Of a DNA stretch of 21,472 nucleotides, positions 1-10,400 are shown one piece after another. Positions within the stretch are counted from its first letter, which is position 1. Every line of letters starts with the position of its first letter. This DNA comes from Lingula anatina (taxonomy: Eukaryota; Brachiopoda; Lingulata; Lingulida; Lingulidae), in assembly GCF_001039355.2 (NCBI RefSeq), contig NW_019774236.1, positions 217,784 through 239,255 on the forward strand, given 5' to 3'. Made by a program: the position numbers and the translations under genes. The notes below the pieces were generated by a model that made no database searches, had not been told where the DNA came from, and saw only the letters and a list, made by a program, of their open reading frames with translations.

Positions 1-195
1 TTTCCTTTTTCAGTTCTGAAAGAGTTTTCCTTAATTGTAATAATTTGGCAAAATTTTCCGAAATATGTTTTTCTAAATGTTTATTGGAGAGCTGTTCTCT
101 AGAACTTTCGTTTTCCTCCAGTTTAGCATGACTGAGAGTAGTTGCATTGGTGTACATTGAAGCAGGTGATCTCCACTTTCTCCTATCATCCATAA
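1..195 (-). CDS. Partial exon of an unidentified coiled-coil-like gene, running off the left edge
   Basis: On the minus strand the sequence just after a good splice acceptor (TCATTGCAG, AG at 196-197) reads open for 64 codons from an ATG at 191-193 to the window edge. The peptide begins MDDRRKWRSPASMYTNATTL. Its second half is rich in E, K, L, S and Q (for example ENFAKLLQLRKTLSELKKE) and looks like an alpha-helical coiled coil. No donor is seen, so the exon continues beyond position 1. The two bases TT before the ATG would be 5' UTR if this ATG is the start. I do not recognise the family. The gene would be transcribed divergently from GNL3, with its untranslated first exon probably near the CpG-rich segment at 960-1240. 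A chance open frame of this length is possible in AT-rich DNA, but the acceptor, start codon and helical composition together favour a real exon. Confidence 0.5.
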
Positions 196-959
196 CTGCA
201 ATGAGTATATGAACAATAATAAATCCAAAATAAAACAATATATACAAACTTACAATGGAGAATGTGATAATGAGATACTTGTTGAACCTGAAACAATTAC
301 CAGCATACAAACAGCACACCTGAGACCAAAAGTTGCTAGGCTTAAGTGAGACTAATTAACAGTGCATTAAAAGTTCCTGAAATATAATCAGTTCACTGCA
401 ATAATATCAAGTGAATAAAATTGCTAAGCCAATGTGAAACAAGTCCCAGTGCATTAAAAGCTCCTGGATTTGACCAGTTCACAACAACAATTGAAAAGCA
501 GTGTGAAACACACCTGGAATTTCAACTTGGTCCCAATAAACCAGAGAAATGTGAGTTAAAAAGGGTAAAAATGGTTGAACAGTTCACAAGAAATTCACAA
601 GGCGTGTACTCAAGTGTAAGAAACAGAGTTGCCGGCTAGCCTCACGTGAATGTATGAGCTTCTAAGATGATAACAGCTCACCTGTGATACAGTTGAGTGA
701 AGATACAGTTGAGTGAATTTGTCAAGGAGAACGAATACGGCTAGTATGTGGTGATATTATTTTCAAAAACTTGTCAAGATTTCTTTATTTACCCTAAACG
801 GATTCCTTATGGGCCCTTGCAAACTAAACTTCATTGAAATGAATTCAGTTACCTGATGCACCTGCCCCTCCCTTAAAAAAAAACAAAGAAATTTCTGACC
901 TCAAGTTTTTGAACTTCCCGCGTAATTTCTTAGGATCCTTGTCGCCAATAAAGTGTTTA
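196..959. other. Intergenic or 5' intron stretch, no gene recognised
   Basis: This AT-rich stretch lies between the left-edge minus-strand exon and the CpG-rich segment. It probably holds the first intron of the divergent gene. Apart from an imperfect 88-bp duplication at 333-505 and a short direct repeat (ATACAGTTGAGTGAA twice, about 683-716), I see nothing in it. The open frame at 421-639 lies within the duplicated repeat and has no splice or family support. Confidence 0.6.
333..505. repeat. Imperfect tandem duplication, 88-bp period
   Basis: Units begin TTGCTAGG at 333 and TTGCTAAG at 421. Both contain CAGTGCATTAAAAG, then YTCCTG, then CAGTTCAC at matching offsets. A more degenerate third copy may follow but cannot be delimited by eye. 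Confidence 0.6.
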
Positions 960-1240
960 TGCGAGCTATCTGTCTTCCGTTCGAGGCTCGTGTGTCCTCT
1001 CCTCGCACCGAGTGTCCTTATTTAGCTCTGCTCTACGTCGCCAGATCCGCTCTCCGTATTCACAGGTCGAAGCTCCTTGTGTAACTGTGTGGGTATATAC
1101 AGTAGTCGTAGAAAGGTGTGTAGGCGAGTCCGCACCCTCTCGCGTCGAGGCTCGAACTGCACTTAGTCTAAAAAAATACTGCACTCCCGCCAGGTGGTGT
1201 AGGCTTGTCTCCGTAGTTCGGGGAGTGCTTCCGGCACAAT
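960..1240. promoter_or_regulatory. CpG-rich segment, probable bidirectional promoter
   Basis: About 280 bp with many CpG dinucleotides stand out from CpG-poor flanks. It holds two copies of TCGAGGCTCG (near 981 and 1145) and CTTCCGG at 1228-1234, which matches the ETS-factor core. It lies 120-400 bp upstream of the GNL3 start codon and upstream of the divergent exon at 1-195, so it plausibly drives both. No transcription start can be fixed from sequence. The open frames crossing it on both strands have no family resemblance and look like chance ORFs. Confidence 0.55.
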
Positions 1241-1360
1241 CACAACAATATTTATGTGAATTGAAATTGTTTTTTTTTTATTTTAATTTTTGTAATTTAA
1301 ATTAATTTGTTAATTGATTAAAACCATTCTGTCAAACTGATAAATGCTCATATTGTGGAG

Positions 1361-1426
1361 ATGTTATTTTCAGAAAAGAGGAGTAAGAGGCTAACATGTA
1401 GAAAAAAATACAAAATAGAAAGAAAG
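1361..1426 (+). CDS. GNL3: GNL3 coding exon 1: basic N-terminus
   Basis: Reads [19 protein letters not shown] then ERK, ending at donor AAG|GTAAAG in phase 0. [11 protein letters not shown] matches the family N-terminus (human GNL3 has KRMTCHKRYKIQKKVREH across the same junction), which serves nucleolar targeting. The first four residues are uncertain because of the possible acceptor at 1372-1373. Confidence 0.8.
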
Positions 1427-4400
1427 GTAAAGTAAACTGATTACAACTTTTTGAGGTGACAGTCAGATTTGGTAGTGTATTTAAAATGCTAACTAGACTT
1501 TCATATTTGTAGCAACATTGATTATTTGAAATACAGTAAACTCATTTAAATCACTGATGCCAAATTGCACTGAATTTAGGTTCAGTGCTAAACATGTGGT
1601 GTGTAAAACTATGATTTCTTTTCATACATGTAGCTATATTGATACTGATCAAAATTAATAACATTGGAACCATGCTTCATTTTTTGTAATGTTATGTTTG
1701 TTTACTTGTTTATTAAAAGACAAATTTTCCAGGTTAGAGAACACAACAGAAAGAAGAAAAAAGAAGCAAAGAACAATCCCAACAATAAATGTAGGTTCAT
1801 GCTTTTGTCATTAACAGTTGTCAGTAAACATGAAGATAACAACCATAATAATAATTAGATAATAAATCATTTAGTACACACAGTATGTGTTGCAATCAAC
1901 ATGTCAGTCACAAGTTTTATATCTTGATTTATCATATTTTTATGCCAGAGATTGATAAAATAAGCAAAAGTTTGGTTGGTTTTTTAGTCCACACAATGCA
2001 TGTGTTTTTCAGCTAAAAGAAAAGATGTGGCTGTCCCAAACAGTTTACCTTTTAAAGAAGAAATTTTGAAAGAAGCTGAAGACAGAAAGAGAAGGGTATT
2101 ACAATGCATAAGTTCATATATTTCATAGAGTGATTGACGGATCTTGAAATTACTGGAATTTACTTTCCTTGCCCTCATTAGTTTGCCAGTATTTTTGACC
2201 CACTCTCCTCTAAATCCTATAAAATTTTTCTTGATTATGTGCTAATTCATGGGACTTGGGGCTATCTCCAATGGCTCCCATTGTAATATGTCAGAATAAG
2301 AATAGCATTAACTTAATGAACCTGAGGTCGAGGGTACTTGGTGGGATTGTCGAAAGCACATTGAAAATTCAAGGTAATGAATTATTTTACAGTTAGAAGA
2401 AGAACAGCAACGTCTGAAAGACAAGAGGAAAAAAGACAGACAAAAGATCCTGGATAAAAAGAGAAATTTAGCAAGTTTTGCTCAAGATGCACAGAAAAGA
2501 ACAGCGGAATATGAGAGAAAGGTGCAAACATTGTTTACAGGCATTTCTTGTGTCATGAAAATAATGCTATCTATTTATTAAAACTGTGTCGTTTTTCGTT
2601 GTGGATGTCATTATTCTTAAATCATTATTCTTTAGTAAAATATTTTGTAGCAATCTTTGGTTTCTCTTTTAAATCTGTGCAAACCAAGTAAATGAATAAT
2701 TGAATAAGCATTAAGTTTTAATCTTACTGGATTTAATATACTTTTTAGTAAATTAGAAAGTTAAAAGAAATGAAAATGATATGGAGTAATATTGTTCACA
2801 TTCTAAGTACATGTACACTTCAGTTGAAGTATCACTTTGATGTGTTACTTTTAAAAATGACTTATTTCCTAGAATGCTCTGTGTGGGGAGGGGTCGTCCT
2901 TGGCTTTGACTGGAGGAAAATCTGTGGAGTCATCTCTCAAAGCTTACTACAAGGAGTTTAAAAAGGTAAGAACAGTGCTGGTAAAATATTAGTCTAAGAC
3001 TGGTATGTATAGATTTCTGTTGCCATTGGCTCTTTGTCACGTTTTTTTGTTTAGTTAATAAACTGTATTTTATTTCAGAAAAAATTTTTAAAAAAATTAA
3101 TATTATAATAATAGCAAATTTGATATTTTTTCTCTTAGTTAAAATGTATCATTATTAGTTTTTGAAGAAAAATTCCACATGCTAGCCTTTTATTCCAGTG
3201 TTCAAACTACAGCAATGTAATGAAGTGTTATGAAAAAGGATTTCCATGGTCTCTAGATAAGATAAAACAAGCTACTAGTAAATAATGAGAGCAATGTACT
3301 TTGATATCCAGATGATCAAGCTGGTGGATCCAACTTAGTACATGGATCTTGTCTCTACAAGTCTTCATCAGAAATAAAAATGAAATTAGAACTATTTATC
3401 CCTGTGTCATCAGGTATTTTATAATAAAGATGTAGTTAGAAAGCTCTGTGTCTGAAGGTGTTTCATAATAAAGGTGCCATTAGACCCATTTATTTCTGTG
3501 TTTGCAGGTGATTGAGGCGGCAGACGTCATTTTGGAGGTGCTGGATGCCAGGGACCCTGTGGGAAGTCGCTGCCCCCAGGTGGAGCAAGCAGTAATCAAC
3601 GCAGGGACAAACAAGAAACTGGTGCTAGTCCTCAACAAAATTGGTAAATTTGATTTACATTTGATAAAAGTGAAGTGGAACGGACAAATTGTGGTTAATC
3701 AACTCTTAAAATTGCTAGAGAGAAGCGAATGAGGGTGAGAAGCTATGTCAGGTAATTTGTTGGGAAAAGATTCATTGTTTTTAATAGAGTTACATTAGCA
3801 AGAGTCACTTACTGTTTTCTTTGTTCTGATACCAATTGCTATATTGTATGGTAATGCATTTGGTGTATATTGTTATAAACACTTTATTACAATTTTTACC
3901 AGATCTTGTTCCAAAAGAGAATGTTGAAAAGTGGCTGACCCATTTGAGAAATGAATTACCCACTGTTGCCTTCAAAGCATCAACTCAGACACAGAAAGAA
4001 AACTTGGTGGGTAACTAGTGTACTGAGAAATGGTTTTATCAGAATTATAAGCAGTTGCATTGAAATATAGTTTGATTTCATGATGATTAGATCTTTAGTT
4101 TTCTTAGTATTTTGTTGACTGTTTTGTCTAGATCTCATCTAGACTTGTTCATATCGGTTCTTGTTAATCTCTATTAACTCTGGTGTAGCATATTATTTTC
4201 ATACTGGAATGGATCACATATGCTTTGCATAAAATGATTTAATATTTGTTAGTAAAAAAATACTTATAAAAATCATCAGTTCTGCATGAATTTTTGCTCA
4301 AATTTGTAACAGCACAGAAATTGGCATTTAAGCAAATTTAAGTAAATCACCAGAAACAATGTCTTAAGTTAGGAGTCCAGATTGCCTTGAGAAGCCATTG

Positions 4401-7400
4401 ATGGAGGCCAGTTTTGACATTTAACTTGATTTTAACTAACTTTCGTAATCACATCAGATATTCATTGATATGACCTGTTAATCAATTTATTTTGACCACA
4501 ATTATACAGGGGCAGAGTCGAGGCTCACTTCAAAAGACGACAGAAGATCTGCTGAAGTCAAGTCGCTGTGTAGGAGCAGACGCTCTCCTCAAGTTGCTGG
4601 GCAACTATTGTAGAAACCAAGATATCAGGACAGCTATTACTGTGGGGATTGTGGGTAAGGGGAGGAAAACTTGACATGTGTTTGGAAGAAATTACTAGAC
4701 AATGAAATCAAGTTGAAATCGAACCAGGCCAGATCAGATCTTTGTTTCTAATTTACAGAACATGAAATAATTCTCGTGTGATTGAAGCTCATTATATCCC
4801 AAATGAGGTAAATATTACTCACAGAAATGCATTTACTTGAAAAACAATGTGTTAGGTGTGACATGTTGTCACAATTGTCTCCTCCAGGGTTTCCTAACAC
4901 TGGCAAGAGCAGTATCATCAACAGTCTGAAGAGGTGTAAAGCGTGTGGTGTAGGTGCCACTCCTGGTTTCACCAAGTGAGTAGAAATCATGGACGAACCA
5001 TTTCTATTTTATTTATGTCTACTTCAGGACATTGTACTTATTCACTCACTACTTAAGAGAATAAGGAATATGCCTTAATTAGTCACCAGTAATTTTTTTC
5101 AAACAGATAAAAAATGTGACTCTTGGCAATACGCATATGTCTCTTGCTCTTAACAAATGCAACCCAATACTCATTACTCCGTTGAAAAAATAATTTCCTT
5201 GCCATTTGATGAGATTGAAGATACACAAACATTTGAATTTAAGAAAACATTGCTTTAAATTTATGAGAAATCAAGGAAGACAATTTAATGCTCTCATAAG
5301 TTTGCATTATAGGTAAAGAAAAAAACTCAAATTTTGAATTTAAGTAAATTTGGTAATTGGCTTAGTGACTTCATAACAGAAAATTCTTCTCTCCTGCAGG
5401 ACCATGCAAGAAGTCCATCTTGATAAACACATCAAACTGCTGGACAGTCCAGGTATTGTCATGGCAACGGGATCCTCGGACGCTTCAGTAATTCTAAGGA
5501 ATTGTGTGAAGGTAGGAATAACCTGGAGTCACTTTACTCTTTTAACATTACACAGCTGATGGAATTCTTCCCTCACTTTCATATATTATAAGTGAGTTAT
5601 TTCTTTTGTGTGCCTAATCCAGCTGGTGGTACATGCCCAGGAGGTGGTATCACATCTCTGATCTTCTAGTTTACAAGAGTTATGTAAATGTTTCAGATTG
5701 AGACTCTCCCTGACCCCATTTCTCCAGTAGAGGCCATCATGCGGAGATGTAGCAAGCAGCAGGTGAGTAGAGAAATAATGTCCAGTGAGAGAAAATGGGA
5801 CCTGCTGCTCTTCTTCACGTAGGGGTCCCCTTTCCTTTCACTGGGCACTATTCTTGGTAGTCCCCTCAGGCCTGTGCCCTATTTGTTACTTCGCCTATTT
5901 GTTACTTTACCCCCTACACACGTATACTGGCAGTGGCTGAAAGTTATTTTAAATTAGCTGATTCAAGAAGGTGAACAAAAAAATTAGAAATTACTTCAAA
6001 CGTGAAATAAAAATTAATTTGGCTTGAAAGGTATTCAGAACCAATACCATGAATGGACAAATTGCTTTTAAGATACATATTCTGATATGCAGATGTCAAA
6101 TTAGTTTTATGTGATATACAAGTTTGCATATCCAGCAATCAGATTAAGATAATTGAAATGCACCTGGCTGATCTTTTATGATAAATGGACCAATTTCTTG
6201 GATGTTTTATCTCTCAGTTGATGCTCCACTACAATGTCCCAGACTACAAGGACGTTCAGGAGTTTCTGTCTCTGCTGGCCACCAAGATGGGCAGATTGAA
6301 GAAGGGAGGAGTGCCAGATGTGGACAAGGCAGCGAAGACAGTGTTACAGGATTGGACCAGGTGAAGCGGGGGTAGTGTTAGCAATATAAGGGGATGTGTT
6401 AAAATAGAAAGCAAGGGGATTGAGTGAGGGACTGTTCACAATCAGATTAATAGACTAGCACACCTCCTTTTGTTTCCAGGTCACTCGTATAATCACCAGC
6501 CTTTCTGTATTCTGTTTAAGGCCAGGAAAAAATGTGTTAGTTTATTGCATTTAGCGAGAGTCCCTGTGGAATAAGTGCACATTAGCTAGTTCGACATATT
6601 TCATTGTCAACAGTTCCTAAAACAAGACTCAGCACTGAGGTTGATGAGTTTTCTCTGAATCTATAAAAATATTTGACCCAACATGAAATAGAAATATCAT
6701 CTTTGCCACATGACTCTTTTTTCAGCTTGAGAAGAAGGGCCCCAGATGAATAATTAAGATAAAAGAAGAAAAAATAATTATGGAATTTACTTAGTATAAG
6801 ATATATGTTGACTATTTCAGTGGCAAGATAACGTACTACACCCACCCTCCAGAGCAGCACTCTCTCCCTGTCCACCTTGACGCCGCCATAGTGACCCAGC
6901 TGAGCGCCGCCTTCGATGTCGAGAGCCTGATGAAGGAAGACGAGGACACACTGAGAGGTTGTGAATGATTTCTTCATTGTTCTTTCTTTTTTTTTTAACC
7001 AGGATAGTGCACTCAAAACCTTTTCTTTCTTTTTGGAATTTGAGAAATTTGTTTATTTTTGGAGTAGAAGAAGATAATTGTTTTTGTTTACCACTATATT
7101 ACAGTTCATTGAATAACTCTTTTTGACATCTCTTAAATTTCAACAGTTACGTAGTGGAGTATTTTATATCAATAGACAAGATGGCCTGAAGATGTTTAAG
7201 GAGTTATCATGAAAGAAAATGCGATATAGACTCCATGCAACTTCACTCAATTCACAACAATTGTCAGTCTTAAGTGTATACGGTCTGCAGCATATAAACT
7301 GCCCCCACGCTATATGCCAGTAAAATTTTGTAAATTTGCCCAGTTACTGGTCACTATTTCTGCTTTGTGCTAGTCAGTTTTTGGCACTGGAGGACCAGTA

Positions 7401-10400
7401 CACAATAAATATTTTGGCACAGATTTTGTATGTTTTTCCACACCAATAATATCCCAGTGGTCATGATTCATATCTCCGTATTTTTGCCCTGCCAGATCTG
7501 AAGAGTGTGAGTAGTATGGATATTGTGGTAGAGTCAGCTGGACCCACAGACGGAATTGTCACAGTGGAGGAAGAGGAGGCAGAGAAGATGGAGGAAGAAG
7601 AAGAAGAAACTGAAGAGGTAGGCATGTTGTTTTGTTTTCTCCCTTGTTCTTTGATATTCCATTTTACATTTTATTTATTTATTTATTTATTTGATAAAAT
7701 GGCTTATTACTTTGGAAAATAACAGTCCTGTATTATACCAAAAAGACATTTTTGATTTGGTTCTTTATCTCACTTAAAGGAACTGATACATTGTTATCTG
7801 CAAAAGTGACTGTGGTACTGTAATGTTTTGGAGTAGCGAGGGTTGTAAAGAGAAAAAAATTATACATTGCTTAACAGAATGCTTCCTTATTAATAAGTGA
7901 TAGACTAATTTTACATGAGGTTTTCAATGTCAATCTATCAGTTATTACATAAGAAACAACCTCTCTCTAATATTTAGTGTATTGACTGACAGAGTAAGTG
8001 TAATATTTACACAAGTGATTGGAATGGACAGAATGTTTGCTCTACTGCCTCGTGAATTGATTATTTCAGTAGGTTTTGACAGCTGCCTTAGAGACACTGT
8101 TGGGAAAATTCACTTGAATTAACTAGAATTTAACAAGAAGCAGTTTCTTTAAAATGCACACTTCTTACTTGGTAAATAGGAATGACTGACATCATTGCTG
8201 CATTTGAAATTAGTTGACCCATCGAGGTACAACTCTTTTCTGCTGGAGGTCAGATCAAGCTTAACCAGCTATAATTAGCAGAAGACACAATTCCTGTGCA
8301 ACCCCCCCCCCCCCCCCCCACTAGCTAGTCCACACAAACTCATTTTGAACAGCTCCTTAGTGTTTAAACAGCTGGGAATTTAGCCACTGTCTTCTGCAAA
8401 GAGGACCTGTTTATTGCAGATATGAATTTCACCGTGTAGGGGCTCGTCTTTTCACAATGTCACAAAGAGATGACACACAGTTCTGTGAGACAGAGCAAGT
8501 TGATTCTGGTTATTTTATGAGAAAATGTTTTTTTAAGCACCACAGGATTTATAATAATATTATATAATATATTCTCATAACTCTTTGATGGACAAGTTAA
8601 TGTGTAAAGTATTTAATGTGACTTAAACGTTATAATCATTGAAGCTACAAAGAAATAATGGTTGGCACAATATTATAGATGAGAAAAGTGTAATGAAATC
8701 TTACAAACCTTCCTTTAAAAGTTATAGAACTGTGGTTTTTCTAAGCATTTTAGAACTAGACATGTATTTGCTTAGGATATGAAGGATTTACTTTGGATCT
8801 GTAATGAATATAAAAATATAAAAACAACATCATTATGCATATCAAAAATGCCCTTGCTCATCTAATTTACTCATGTGAGACACAACATTGTGGACATCAC
8901 TTACAGCGTCTATTTTCTGTTTTAATTTCTTTTTGGTATAGTAACCATCTATGTCAGCCCCTCCAAAGATTTCATTCATGGGGTTTCTGCTTACCCTACC
9001 ACTGGAGTAGTGACTATAGTCTGGTTTTGTTGGCTTTGTGGAAAAGTAAGAGAATCCCACAGTTGGTGTTGTCCTGGTTGCTAGGAGCCATGGTTCCCGT
9101 GGTAACTGTGTTGCCCTGGCAATAGACAAAGTCTCCACGTAGGCATCCCTGTGGATTGTGTTTAGGAGTTTTTGTCGCTTTTTGTCTAAATATTTGTGTA
9201 GCCTGTGTCCATTTTGTATAGCAGGAAGAATGGGACTAGATTTAGAATTTTTGTGACTGCCTTGATTGTCGCTGAGATCATTTGGACTCAGCCTAATGTT
9301 TGACGTGAAATCCTCCATTTTTTGTCTGTCCTCTCTCTCAAGATCCTCACTAAGAACTGGGGAGTCCACCAGACCAAACCTGTTGTACCACAGACTGTCC
9401 TTTTCTAGATCATACTCACTGTCCACTGGGGAGGGGACACGTGGTGCCCTCTCTGACCTCTGTGCTCTACCTCTGTCCTTTATCCTGTCCTGCGATGGAG
9501 TTTCTGCGAGGTCACTCTCTTGGTCAGTCCACTTCCATCCCCCACATCCTGGACATTGCTGACCTAATGGGACACTGGACGAGGCAGGGTCACACTCACA
9601 GGGGTCAACACTGACCGTGTCTTCATTATCATGGTGACTGCCTAAAGTTAAGGAAAGCAAACTCTCAGGTCTGCTGGTGCTGGGAACAGAATTGTCTTCT
9701 TTTGTGAGTGAAGATTGTTTTAGAATGCCCGTGGCTGGCGAAAGTTTTACGTGTAACGGCTCCTTTCTGTTGGGTGGATCGATGGATGAGCGGGGTCCTA
9801 TTGGCGGCAGTGCGATGTTAGAAACTTTCTTCTTTTTTGTCACCACACCAGCTGTGGTTTTAACTTCATTTTTGTCCGTAAATGTGACCCTCTTGATGGG
9901 TTCCTTCCCTCTAAGTTGTGTGGTGTGGACCCCGCTGTTTTTCCTCTGTTGATTAGGCAAAGATTTCCCACTGACACTAGCTGTCGTGTCAGTATAGAGA
10001 TACAGCTGCTGGGGGGACATAGCTCCGCTTTTTATTCCAGAATTACATCATTTTTAGAAGTATGGTAGCAAAAACTGTTCCTGACTCCATGTTTCATGTA
10101 TTCCATGTTTCATATTTTTGCTTTCAATTCTGTCAAAGAGCAAAATTTTTAATGTGCTATTTTCTCCAGTGCTATTTTCTCTTGAAATCCTTCTTCGTGC
10201 TAAATCTTATGCTCATGTTATGAAAAATATTACTGGATCATTTTCATTTAAATCCTTGTTGAATAGATGCCTGTCATGGATTCCTGCTTAACGAGCCCAA
10301 TTGATCCTGTCAACACCATTTGTCTCCAATTAATATACTGAATAGTGACAGATGACAACTTGAATTTTGTGTACAATGTTACAGTAATCAATCCTTGCTG

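Larger units (their letters stand above)
7618..8841. other. GNL3 intron 14, left part: no plus-strand gene seen
   Basis: Contains a (TTTA)n run at about 7671-7693 and an 18-base C run at 8302-8319. It also covers the likely 3' end of the nested minus-strand gene, with candidate poly(A) signals ATTAAA (8612-8617) and AATAAA (8410-8415) on the minus strand. No additional GNL3 exon is recognisable. Confidence 0.6.

Noticed and set aside
1012-1305. 97-residue plus-strand frame and its antisense 72-residue partner at 966-1184
   Set aside because: Both lie in the CpG-rich promoter segment, where stop codons are scarce, and neither shows a recognisable protein or splice link to GNL3.
6582-7016. 144-residue minus-strand frame
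   Set aside because: It is antisense to GNL3 exon 13 and its flanking introns, has low-complexity F/Y/K runs, and resembles no family.
9266-9952. Plus-strand frames of 98 and 91 residues opposite the nested ORF
   Set aside because: They are shadows of the 392-residue minus-strand frame; that frame is longer, continuous and polar as expected for a protein.
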